Positions 34,270-42,737 of a stretch of 49,404 nt of DNA are shown here, in pieces. Both the position numbers and the translations under genes were made by a program. The DNA comes from Akkermansiaceae bacterium (GTDB taxonomy: Bacteria > Verrucomicrobiota > Verrucomicrobiia > Verrucomicrobiales > Akkermansiaceae), in contig JAPKCM010000036.1 of assembly GCA_028822935.1 (NCBI GenBank), positions 1 to 49,404 on the forward strand. The letters are read 5' to 3'. The notes under the pieces were generated by a model, which searched no databases, was not told where the DNA came from, and saw nothing but the letters and a program-made list of their open reading frames with translations. How positions within the stretch are numbered: the stretch's first letter is position 1; every line of letters begins with the position of its first letter.

Positions 34270-35688
34270 CTACTGCTTCTTCTGAGTCGGGAGCGGGGTG
34301 TGTGCTTCCTTGATGATCGCTTCCATCTTGGTGACCATTTCCGGCATTTTTTTTGCGAGATCGATCTTCTCGTAGGGATCTTCCTCAAGATTGTAGATTT
34401 CGAGCGCCTGCATCCCTTTCTTTCTCTGCACCTGTCGAAAGGCCTTCCATTTACCCTGGCGAACCGCCTGGGAGACGATCTGCTGGTCGTTGCCTCCGCA
34501 AAATTCCCAGTAGAGGTAGTCGTGCTTCTTTTGCTGGTCGTTTTGCGCCCTCAACAGCGGAAGAAAGGAAATGCCGTCGGATTTCGGAGGAACGGGCTGG
34601 CCGATCAGCTCACACATCGTCGGGAGGACGTCCCAAAAGGCACTCAGGTGATCGGTCGTCTTATTTTCCGCGATCGTTCCCGGCCAACGGGCCAACATCG
34701 GTGTGCGGATTCCGCCCTCGTGCATGTCCCGCTTCATTCCGCGGAGGCTGCCGGTGGAGTTCCAGAAATCAGGGTCGTGTCCCCCTTCGCGGTGAGCTCC
34801 GTTGTCCGAGGTGAATATGACGAGGGTGTTGTCATCGATTTCGTAGTGCTCCAGAAGAGCAAGGATATCGCCGACTTGATTGTCGAGATTCTCCATCATG
34901 GCCGCGAAACCCGCGATTGGGTTGATGACATCTGGAGTCGTTTCAAATGAACCGGCTTTTTTTCCGTGGATGATGTATTTTCCGACCTTGTCGTTGAACT
35001 GGGGAAATCTCTTCTGCCATTTCTCGTGGAGCTGTTTCGGAGCATGCATCGCAGCATGTGGGACGGCCGTGGGAATGTAGCAGAAGAAGGGTTTCTCGGC
35101 CTTGGCATTCGCCTCGATGAATTGCATCGCGTGATTCATGATGATGTCATGCACAAAGGTGCCCTTCTTGAGAGGGACCTCCTTGCCATTGTGGACGTAG
35201 GAGGTTGGATAGTAGGTGTGCGCAATGGTTTGGCTCTTCCATCCGCAAAACTCATCAAATCCGTGCGTGAGAGGATTTTGAACTCCCTCTTCATGAGTGT
35301 AACCAAGCCCCCATTTCCCATAGGCCCCGGTGGCATATCCCGCCGCTTTAAAAACTTCGGGAAGGACTGTCTGCGCCGGGTCGAGTGGGGCCACGACATT
35401 TTCCTGAACGTTGGCGCGCAAGTAGACCTCGCCCGGTTGCTGGCCCGTCATGAGCACCGCGCGGGAGGGACTGCAGACCGTGTTTCCTGAGTAATGCCCC
35501 GTGAATTTGAGGCCCTCCTTGGCAAGGCGGTCGATATTCGGAGTTTTGAACTTTTTCTGGCCGTAGCACGACAAATCACCGTAACCGAGATCATCTGCAA
35601 GGATATAAATGACGTTCGGCTGGCTGTTCGCCTGGAGGAGCGAGGAGCTCGTCAGCAAGCTTGTGAGAAGAATTTTGAGAGAGGTCAT
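34270..35688 (-). CDS. Secreted arylsulfatase-type sulfatase
   Basis: Hydrolyses sulfate esters, most likely of sulfated algal or host polysaccharides, outside the cytoplasm. The signal peptide (MTSLKILLTSLLTSSSLLQA) precedes PNVIYILADDLGYGDLSCYG, whose Asp32-Asp33 bind calcium. Cys72 in NTVCSPSRAVLMTGQ is the C-x-P-x-R site converted to formylglycine by a separate maturation enzyme; none is encoded here. Later blocks LVIFTSDNGAHREGG, GGIRTPMLARWPGTIAENKT and ATGAYGKWGLGYT are typical. The 472-residue length is normal. I chose ATG 35688 as it gives the signal peptide; 31 codons upstream are open but not signal-like. Confidence 0.93.
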   Translation of the reverse strand: MTSLKILLTSLLTSSSLLQANSQPNVIYILADDLGYGDLSCYGQKKFKTPNIDRLAKEGLKFTGHYSGNTVCSPSRAVLMTGQQPGEVYLRANVQENVVAPLDPAQTVLPEVFKAAGYATGAYGKWGLGYTHEEGVQNPLTHGFDEFCGWKSQTIAHTYYPTSYVHNGKEVPLKKGTFVHDIIMNHAMQFIEANAKAEKPFFCYIPTAVPHAAMHAPKQLHEKWQKRFPQFNDKVGKYIIHGKKAGSFETTPDVINPIAGFAAMMENLDNQVGDILALLEHYEIDDNTLVIFTSDNGAHREGGHDPDFWNSTGSLRGMKRDMHEGGIRTPMLARWPGTIAENKTTDHLSAFWDVLPTMCELIGQPVPPKSDGISFLPLLRAQNDQQKKHDYLYWEFCGGNDQQIVSQAVRQGKWKAFRQVQRKKGMQALEIYNLEEDPYEKIDLAKKMPEMVTKMEAIIKEAHTPLPTQKKQ

Positions 35689-35784
35689 AAATTGTGAGAA
35701 CTGACCACTATTGAGACAAAGCTCCCGAAAACGACCAGAAAAAAGAATCATCAAAGATTCCGCAGGCGCCCTCGACACCACTTT

Positions 35785-37064
35785 TCACCAGATCAAAAGT
35801 CCGACACCATGCAAGATCAGGCCCACGCATCCCCCGATGAGCGTTCCATTGATCCGAATAAACTGAAGGTCAGGTCCGACTTGGTGCTCAATTTTTTCGA
35901 TAAGCTCGTCGGCTTCCCAGGAAGCGACGGTGCTCGCGACGATGCGCTCCAAATTAGTGGAATACCGCTCCATGAAGTTTGCTACGATTTCACAGGATTA
36001 CTCTTCAATTTCAGCAATCCGATCCGGGTCTTGCCGTAGCTTCTCCGCCGAGAGCGAAAGAAACTGCGCCCATTCATCCACCGTCACACTTTCCTCCAAG
36101 GCCTCGGCCCCTTCGACTAAAAAGTGGGACGCCTTCCCTATGACTTCCTTGATCGTCTTCTGGGTTTCGGGATTCCCCAAGATGCGCTCTTTGAGGGCTT
36201 CCCATGCCTGATTATCGGTATCCGAAAGTTACTTCCGCGTTTCAGCCAGCGCCTCTTCGATTTTTTCGTAAATGCGATGGTCGTGGTCTTTACTTGCCGC
36301 TTCCAGCTCTTTCGCAAGTTGCTTTACCGCCTTGCCTGAGACGAGAGCCGCCGCCGTCCGGGAAAGGGTGTCGAATATCTTAATCCGGCTGGGCTGAGTC
36401 CCACGTACAGCCTCGGATATGACCCAATCGCGGTTATCGGACACCCCTTTTCCAAGCCGACCCAGAATGGGAGCGATCAACTCACGCCGGGTCGGGCTCT
36501 TGAGGAAGCCTTCGAGAAAAATCGACACCATGCGCCCATCGGAAAACCTCGCAGCCCTCTCATCAGGCTCTTGGCTCCCAAATGCGAGAGACTCCGACTA
36601 TCAGCCTTCGTCAAAAGTTTAGGAGCGAGGGACAAAAGCCAATTCAAGCGACGGCCCACATGGGCTGGCTCACTGAGGTAAATCAGGACCCGCTCAGCCG
36701 GCCGCCATTCTCCCCACTGGCGCCGAACTTCCCTAGCATTGAAAAAACTTTTTCCAACGAAGCGAGCCACCGAACGTCCAATGCGCTCTTTTTCACGCCG
36801 CACGATCGCGGTATGCGGAATGGGAATGCCCATGGGATGACGAAAGAGCGCAGTGACCGCGAACCAATCAGCGAGCGCTCCCACGACCGCAGCCTCCGCA
36901 AAGGCGCGCAACCAGGGAAAAATCGCAGCATCGTCCTCGAAGGATCGGGAAAGAAGGTAAAGAACAGCCATCAGGACAAGGAGTCCCGTTGCGAGCCGAC
37001 GCATTTTTGAGAGTCTTGGGGGCATGAATGAAGTTCGTTTGAAACGATACACCTTCTCCTCCAC
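35785..37064 (-). pseudogene. DUF445 membrane protein gene, broken by a frameshift and two in-frame stops
   Basis: The 5' part (frame from 37064) gives a membrane helix and the DUF445 hallmark AFAEAAVVGALADWFAVTAL with PIPHTAIVRREKERIG. A frameshift near 36540 leads to MVSIFLEGFLKSPTRRELIA. That frame continues with TAA at 36229-36231 and TAA at 35998-36000, each followed by in-frame family sequence (NQAWEALKERILGNPETQKT; MERYSTNLERIVASTVASW) to the typical end FIRINGTLIGGCVGLIL. The sum, about 426 codons, is the usual DUF445 length. Three separate lesions make an assembly error unlikely; this is a decaying gene. Confidence 0.9.
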
Positions 37065-37079
37065 ACGTCTCCGACTTTC

Positions 37080-38132
37080 TCAGAGAAGTTCCTGCTGCTC
37101 TTCATCGATCGCCAAACGCACGCCGAGCCCCAAAAGCCGCACCGCTTTCCCTTCCCCACGATTCCATGCCAACTTAAGGAGATCGAGGTAAGCATCCTCG
37201 TCCAACTCGGTCCCCGCCTTTTCCGCGGTGGTCTGCGTAAAGTCCTCGAACTTGAGCTTTACCACGCGAGACTTAATCTCTTGGTCCACCTTGGCCTCCA
37301 CCGCGTCCCGCACCTCGGCGAGCACCTTGCGCATGACATCGACAAGCCAGTCGAAGTCCCGGATGTTTTGAGAAAAGGTGTGCTCCTTGGAAAGCGACTT
37401 ACGGGTCCGGTCATTCGAAACCGGCCGCTTGTCATTCCCCCGGCACCGCTCGTAGAGCTCCACGCCCCATTTTCCAAAACGATCCGCGAGTTCAAACTTG
37501 TTGAACTTTTGAAGATCACCGCAGGTCGTCACTCCGATCTTCGTCAGTGACTCACGCCCTCGCTTCCCCACTCCGTGTAGCTTCCCCACCCGCAGCCCAC
37601 GCATAAAAGAGCCCACCTCATCGGGCCGCACTTCCAGCTGACCATCCGGCTTGTTCCAATCACTCGCGACCTTCGCAATCATCTTGTTCGGAGCAATTCC
37701 CGCCGAAGCGGTGAGGCCGATTTCCTCGGAAATACGCTTGCGAATCTCCTGGGCCAGCGCCGCTCCCGATTCGCTGCGATGCGAGAGATCGAGATAGGCC
37801 TCATCGAGCGAGAGCGGCTCGATCAATTCAGTGTAGCGCGAAAAGATCGCGCGAATCTTGCGTGATTCTTCACGGTAAACATCAAAGCGAATGGGCGTCA
37901 AAATGATCTCAGGACACAACTGCTTCGCCATAAAAACCGGCATCGCGGAATGGCAACCAAACTTCCGCGCCACGTAATTCGCGGTCGTGAGCACCCCCCT
38001 TCCCGAGCTCCCGCCCACCCCGACGGGTTTGCCCTCAAGCGAAGGATCATCGCGTACTTCGATCGCTGCGTAAAAGCAGTCCATATCGATGTGAATGATT
38101 TTGCGCTGCGGATCCATGACCACGACAGTCAT
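37080..38132 (-). CDS. dinB: DNA polymerase IV (Y-family, translesion synthesis)
   Basis: Error-prone DNA polymerase (350 residues) that extends past lesions. The catalytic motifs are present: IIHIDMDCFYAAIEVRDDP (Asp16; Tyr21 as steric gate) and PLSLDEAYLDLSHR (Asp110, Glu111). Further blocks are VGGSSGRGVLTTANYVARKF, ASAGIAPNKMIAKVASDWNK and HGVGKRGRESLTKIGVTTCG (helix-hairpin-helix). The C-terminal little-finger domain ends RLLGLGVRLAIDEEQQELL; no beta-clamp consensus pentapeptide is clear. An alternative ATG at 38117 (MDPQRK) exists. The ABC-F gene ends 78 nt upstream. No LexA-type operator was picked out. Confidence 0.95.
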   Translation of the reverse strand: MTVVVMDPQRKIIHIDMDCFYAAIEVRDDPSLEGKPVGVGGSSGRGVLTTANYVARKFGCHSAMPVFMAKQLCPEIILTPIRFDVYREESRKIRAIFSRYTELIEPLSLDEAYLDLSHRSESGAALAQEIRKRISEEIGLTASAGIAPNKMIAKVASDWNKPDGQLEVRPDEVGSFMRGLRVGKLHGVGKRGRESLTKIGVTTCGDLQKFNKFELADRFGKWGVELYERCRGNDKRPVSNDRTRKSLSKEHTFSQNIRDFDWLVDVMRKVLAEVRDAVEAKVDQEIKSRVVKLKFEDFTQTTAEKAGTELDEDAYLDLLKLAWNRGEGKAVRLLGLGVRLAIDEEQQELL

Positions 38133-38210
38133 GCCACCTCCGCAAATAAAATCAAAGATGACTTCTTTGACTCTGCCCTAGCGTCGATGACGCATCACCA
38201 TCGCAAGCGC

Positions 38211-39812
38211 CTAAACGTCGAAAAAATCCTTACCAAAGGCACCCGACTTCTGCAGGTAGTAGTCATAGTCGCCCGCATACTTCTTCACTTCACCGCCTTC
38301 GATGTGCCAAGTCTGCTTCGCAAGTGATCGGATGAAGTGCACATCGTGGGAAATGAAGACGAGCGTTCCTTCGAACTGCTTCAAGGCCGAAACAAGCGCT
38401 TCGATCGAGGTCAGATCAAGGTGAGTGGTAGGCTCATCCATCAGAAGAAGGTTCGGTGGATCGACGAGAAACTTCACGAGTGAAAGTCGGCTCTTCTCTC
38501 CTCCGGAAAGCACTCCGACCCGCTTCGCGACGTCTTCCTTCTTAAAGAGGAAAGAGCCAAGAATCGAGCGAGCTTCGTCATCGCGCATCCCACCACCGGC
38601 CTCGCAGACTTCGCGGAGCACGGTGTTGTTTACATCGAGAGTGGCGGCGCGGTGCTGGGAAAAATAACCAATCTTAGTGGTTGTTCCAACGTTCCGCTTT
38701 CCGGAATCTCCCTTCTCCACTCCTGCGAGCATCTTCATGAGGGTTGATTTGCCACCACCGTTGGGTCCCACGAGCACAATGCGATCTTCGCGCTCGATGT
38801 GAACGTCGAGGTTCTTGTAAATGACCTTATCGTCGTAGGACTTATCGACATTTTCAAGCGAGATCACGCGCTGAGTCGAACGAGGAGGCTGAGGAAAGTG
38901 GAAGTGGAAGAGCTTGCGCGGCTTCCGGGGCTTGGGAACCTTATCCATTTTATCGATCATCTTGAGCCGGCTCTGCACCTGCGAGGCCTTTGAACCCACT
39001 GAGCGGAAGCGGTCGATGAACGACTGAATTTTGGCGATCTCCTTTTTTTGATTCTGGAAGGAGCGCATGTCCTGATGATAGCGTTCGTCCTTAAGCTCCA
39101 GGTAGCGGGAGTAGTTGCCCTCATAGGGAGTGAGCAGCTGATTATCGATTTCGTAAACCTTTTCAATCACCCCATCCATGAAGGAACGGTCGTGGGAAAT
39201 CACGAGCAAGGCACCCGGGTAATTTTGGAGATAACGCTGGAACCACATCAGGGAATTGAGATCAAGGTGGTTGGTCGGCTCGTCCAGCATCAGGAGATCT
39301 GGTTCCTCGACCAAGAGACGAGCGAGGTGAGCCCGCATAATCCATCCTCCGGAAAAGACATTCGCCGGACGTTTAAAGTCTTCTTGAGCATAGCCGAGAC
39401 CCGCGAGGACCTTTTTGGCCTTGGGTTCAAGCTGGTAGCCATTGAGTTCCTCATACCTGTCCTGCGCCGCCGCGAACTCGGGCGTGCCCGTTGTGCCGTC
39501 ACGCTCTCCTTCACGGATCGTGACCATGGCATCACGGAGTTCATCGCTGATTCCGGTCGCGATTTCTAAAATAGTGGCCTCTCCTGGATTTCCCGCTTCC
39601 TGCTCAAGGTAGCCCACCATCCCGTATTCATCGATATTGATCGTGCCGCTGTCCTTCTCTTCCTGGCCGAGGATAATTTTGAAAATAGTCGATTTTCCGG
39701 TGCCATTTGCACCGACCAGGGCAACACGCTCGCCCCAGTTGATCACCATGTCGGCGTCCTCAAAGAGAGTTCGACCACCCATGGCCTTGCGGAGTTTTTT
39801 AATGGTAAGCAT
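38211..39812 (-). CDS. ABC-F family ATPase (ribosome-associated, YbiT/EttA-like)
   Basis: A 533-residue soluble protein with two ABC domains and no membrane segment. It matches ABC-F proteins, which act on the ribosome rather than as transporters. Domain 1 has Walker A GANGTGKST (34-42), signature SGGWIMRAHLARLL and Walker B LLMLDEPTNHLDLNSLMWF. The linker (QNQKKEIAKIQSFIDRFRSV, SKASQVQSRLKMIDKMDKVP) has the charged helices of the P-site tRNA-interacting region. Domain 2 has GPNGGGKSTLMKMLAG, LSGGEKSRLSLVKFL and LLLMDEPTTHLDLTS. It lacks the long C-terminal coiled coil of Uup, which favours a YbiT-type subgroup. I chose ATG 39812. Confidence 0.92.
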   Translation of the reverse strand: MLTIKKLRKAMGGRTLFEDADMVINWGERVALVGANGTGKSTIFKIILGQEEKDSGTINIDEYGMVGYLEQEAGNPGEATILEIATGISDELRDAMVTIREGERDGTTGTPEFAAAQDRYEELNGYQLEPKAKKVLAGLGYAQEDFKRPANVFSGGWIMRAHLARLLVEEPDLLMLDEPTNHLDLNSLMWFQRYLQNYPGALLVISHDRSFMDGVIEKVYEIDNQLLTPYEGNYSRYLELKDERYHQDMRSFQNQKKEIAKIQSFIDRFRSVGSKASQVQSRLKMIDKMDKVPKPRKPRKLFHFHFPQPPRSTQRVISLENVDKSYDDKVIYKNLDVHIEREDRIVLVGPNGGGKSTLMKMLAGVEKGDSGKRNVGTTTKIGYFSQHRAATLDVNNTVLREVCEAGGGMRDDEARSILGSFLFKKEDVAKRVGVLSGGEKSRLSLVKFLVDPPNLLLMDEPTTHLDLTSIEALVSALKQFEGTLVFISHDVHFIRSLAKQTWHIEGGEVKKYAGDYDYYLQKSGAFGKDFFDV

Positions 39813-39951
39813 CGTATATAAGCCGATTGAGGTTCGCAGGGATCTCAGGGGATGCAGCGAAAGAGTCAAGTACCGTCCGCTTCTCTTCAAAGGACTGACA
39901 ATCTTTCGGTTTTGGACTTTCCGTCACACCATTCACTAACCACATTATGGC

Positions 39952-41784
39952 ATGCGCATTTGGGTGGGGATTGTTACAGGGTTACTTTTGGCGGGCTGCC
40001 GAAAGGATCGCCCTCCTCCTCCGGAAGAACCCAAGGTTTCCTACAGCCGCGAGATTCGCCCGATCCTCGCCCGGCATTGCATAAAATGCCATGAGCTCGA
40101 GGGCAATAGCACCGGCTACCTTCTTTCGCTCGCGGCCCCTAAAATCCCGACCACCTTCTCCCTGCCTCACCCCGAGGGAATCACCATTCCACCCAAAGAA
40201 GACGGCCTCCTCTTGAAATGGCGGGTCGAAGGCGGAGACGTCGACGAACATTGGGCACTCGGCCCTCTCAAAGGCAGCGACTGGAACCCCGGGGCCACTT
40301 CTCCGGGAACCGAGGAATCCTTTCCCGAAGGAGATTTCCGCGAGCACCTCCGCCTAATGATCGCGGGAGACCTTCTTCCGGATCAGGGAGCCATTCTCAA
40401 AACAAACTGGCTTCGGCAAGGCGACGACAACCCAACGAGCCGCTTAAAGCTCGTCTCCCAGTTTCTCGGATTTCCAATTGATCGCATCAGCGCGCCCAAG
40501 GGCATCAGCGCGCCAGACGAGACGCGACTCCGTCATATTTTTAGCACACCCCACGATGGAGGCCCTTCTAATTCTCTCAAGCCTCCTACTTTCATGGAAA
40601 CGCCGAGCCACGATCCAGACCCACTCTGGGCCAATTGGGAAAAGGACCCCGAGAAAAATGCCCAAAACTGGTTCGCTCAAAAAAACACCACCCCCCAAAT
40701 TCCGGGTCTCGTGGCGGCCTTTTCCTTCGACAATGGAAAATCTGATAACGTCGCACTTGGTCACTTTAACCCCGCCAACTTCGAGCTCACGGAAACGACC
40801 GAGGGCGTTTCGGGCCTCGCCGTAGCGGCGCCACGAGGAGTCATTCTTCCGTCCTCGATGAAATTTTCAAGCCTTCACCCCTTCACCCTTTCGCTGTGGG
40901 TAAAGGTCGACGCTCTTGCAGGAGAGATCCCCCTGATCGTGAAGCAGAAAGACTCTCGCGGTTTCTACCTTGGGCTTCAAGACGGGCGCCCCACCGCACG
41001 CTTCATCCGCTACTGGCCTGGTAATGCCATCGACACCATCACCGAAGCACCCTCTCTTCCTCCGGGCCGATGGTCCCACCTCACGCTCAGCTACGATGGG
41101 TCACGCAAGGCCGCCGGCCTTCAACTTCTGGTCAACGGAGTTTCAATTCCTCAACTGACCAAGGCCGACTCGCTCCGAGGACGCGTTTTCCCCATTGGGG
41201 AATCATTTCCCATCACCCTCGGAGGGCAAGGCACCGATGGACTCGCCCTTGATGAAATCCAGCTCTTCGATCGCCAACTCTCAGCCTTGGAGATCCGCAC
41301 TCTGCGGGATGGAAAATCTCTCCTAAATTTCTTCAAAGGCTCGAAGGAACTCTCTCCGGAGCTCACCGACTACTTTGTCTCAACGAGCGATTCTCGACGT
41401 CGCTTTGACGCAGCCCTTTTACAACACCGCGAAAACAAACTCGTGACTGAGGACCAGCTCAAGGAAACCCTCGTCATGGAGAGCCTGACTCGGGCCGAAC
41501 CACCCACCGAAGCGCGCCTCACCGGACCGAAGTGCCTTGATGCGATCGACCGCCTTGAGTTCGTCGACACCCTCATCCACACCGATGTCAATCTGCTCGC
41601 GCGTGCTCTCGCCAATAACGTGTGGAAAGCCCACTTCGGCGAAGCCCTCGTGCCCGGTCTCGGAAACGCGAATAGTGATATGAGCCGGGTCGATGACCTC
41701 GATGCCCTCGCCGTAAAACTCATCGACCTCGATTGGGACCTCGCCCGCCTCTCCGCCTTTTTGACCAAGCCAGTCTCTCCTTGA
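39952..41784 (+). CDS. Cytochrome-c lipoprotein with LamG-like domain and DUF1553-like end
   Basis: A 610-residue exported protein. Signal MRIWVGIVTGLLLAGC gives a lipobox at Cys16. Next is a cytochrome-c domain with one heme site, CIKCHE, in SREIRPILARHCIKCHELEG. Residues about 255-445 form a LamG/concanavalin-like sandwich (FTLSLWVKVDALAGEIPLIV, PPGRWSHLTLSYDGSRK, ALDEIQLFDRQLSALEIRTL). The end (HTDVNLLARALANNVWKAHF, GEALVPGLGN) resembles the PSD1/DUF1553 region, but that domain is far shorter than in full Planctomycetes-type proteins. It probably belongs to a periplasmic or surface oxidation/binding system for polysaccharides; this is inference. No adjacent DUF1501/sulfatase partner. Confidence 0.8.
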   Translation: MRIWVGIVTGLLLAGCRKDRPPPPEEPKVSYSREIRPILARHCIKCHELEGNSTGYLLSLAAPKIPTTFSLPHPEGITIPPKEDGLLLKWRVEGGDVDEHWALGPLKGSDWNPGATSPGTEESFPEGDFREHLRLMIAGDLLPDQGAILKTNWLRQGDDNPTSRLKLVSQFLGFPIDRISAPKGISAPDETRLRHIFSTPHDGGPSNSLKPPTFMETPSHDPDPLWANWEKDPEKNAQNWFAQKNTTPQIPGLVAAFSFDNGKSDNVALGHFNPANFELTETTEGVSGLAVAAPRGVILPSSMKFSSLHPFTLSLWVKVDALAGEIPLIVKQKDSRGFYLGLQDGRPTARFIRYWPGNAIDTITEAPSLPPGRWSHLTLSYDGSRKAAGLQLLVNGVSIPQLTKADSLRGRVFPIGESFPITLGGQGTDGLALDEIQLFDRQLSALEIRTLRDGKSLLNFFKGSKELSPELTDYFVSTSDSRRRFDAALLQHRENKLVTEDQLKETLVMESLTRAEPPTEARLTGPKCLDAIDRLEFVDTLIHTDVNLLARALANNVWKAHFGEALVPGLGNANSDMSRVDDLDALAVKLIDLDWDLARLSAFLTKPVSP

Positions 41785-41818
41785 GACAATTGCCATCGTG
41801 TGAGACATTCGCCTCTAC

Positions 41819-42643
41819 ATGATTGTGAATTGGAAAAAGCTTCTTATCGGCACTTGGGCCTGGAAGCGCCCCTTTTACTCAATTGCTTTCATTTACGGCT
41901 TCTTCCTTCTGCTGGCTCTCTTTGCCGCAGATATGCTCATCTTCAAACCACCCAATCGGCCCGAGCACTCGCCAGCGTCGTTTTTCGCCTCGCTCGAGGC
42001 GGATGATGGAGAAACGATCAACGCCTGCTACCTCCCGCCGGTCGAGGGCATGCCCATCCTTCTCTGGTCACACGGAAATGCCGAAGACCTTGGATCGGTC
42101 TACTCCGTCATGCAGGAATTCCACGAACTCGGTTTCGGGATCATGGCCTACGACTACCCCGGCTACGGCTCCAGCTCCGGAAGCCCCAGTGAAGACGGTT
42201 GCTACTCCGCTATCCAAGCCGCCTACGATCATCTCACTGGCCAGCTCGGCCACCCAGCGAAGCGCATTATTTTGACGGGCCAATCCGTCGGCAGTGGCCC
42301 AACCTGCTGGCTCGCCGCCAAGGAAGATCACGTCGGAGTCATTCTCATCTCCCCCTTCACCTCTGCCTTCCGCACCCTCACGCGCATCCCTATTTTTCCA
42401 AACGACCGCTTCCAAAACATCGACCGCATTGGCCAGATGAAGAAGCCACTCCTCATCATCCACGGCACCTCCGATCGGGTCATCAGCCACTGGCATGGCA
42501 ACAAACTCCACGAACTCTCCCCTGCCGAGAGTAAACGCCTCGTCTCCGTCGAGGGCGCAGGTCACAACGACCTCTTCCATGTCGCTCCAGTAGAAATGGT
42601 CTCCGCCTTCGAAGATTTTTCCGAAGAAGTTTATCCTCGCTAG
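41819..42643 (+). CDS. Membrane-anchored alpha/beta hydrolase (serine aminopeptidase-like)
   Basis: A 274-residue protein with an N-terminal membrane helix (residues about 21-40, IAFIYGFFLLLALFAADML) and an alpha/beta-hydrolase domain. The catalytic triad is readable: Ser in ILTGQSVGSGPTCWLA, Asp in LLIIHGTSDRVISHWHGNKL and His in SVEGAGHNDLFHV. The oxyanion segment is LLWSHGNAEDLG and MAYDYPGYGSSSGSPSEDG is typical of the ABHD13/17-like group. Substrate unknown; possibly a thioester, lipid or peptide. It starts 34 nt after the cytochrome-c lipoprotein gene stop. Confidence 0.85.
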   Translation: MIVNWKKLLIGTWAWKRPFYSIAFIYGFFLLLALFAADMLIFKPPNRPEHSPASFFASLEADDGETINACYLPPVEGMPILLWSHGNAEDLGSVYSVMQEFHELGFGIMAYDYPGYGSSSGSPSEDGCYSAIQAAYDHLTGQLGHPAKRIILTGQSVGSGPTCWLAAKEDHVGVILISPFTSAFRTLTRIPIFPNDRFQNIDRIGQMKKPLLIIHGTSDRVISHWHGNKLHELSPAESKRLVSVEGAGHNDLFHVAPVEMVSAFEDFSEEVYPR

Positions 42644-42737
42644 TCGGCTGCTTCAGAAGCACCGCTCTCAAAAACTTTTGAGCAAAAAGAAATCCAGAGA
42701 GCTTCCTTTTGAATCTGTCATTTCCTAGAGTAGCCCC

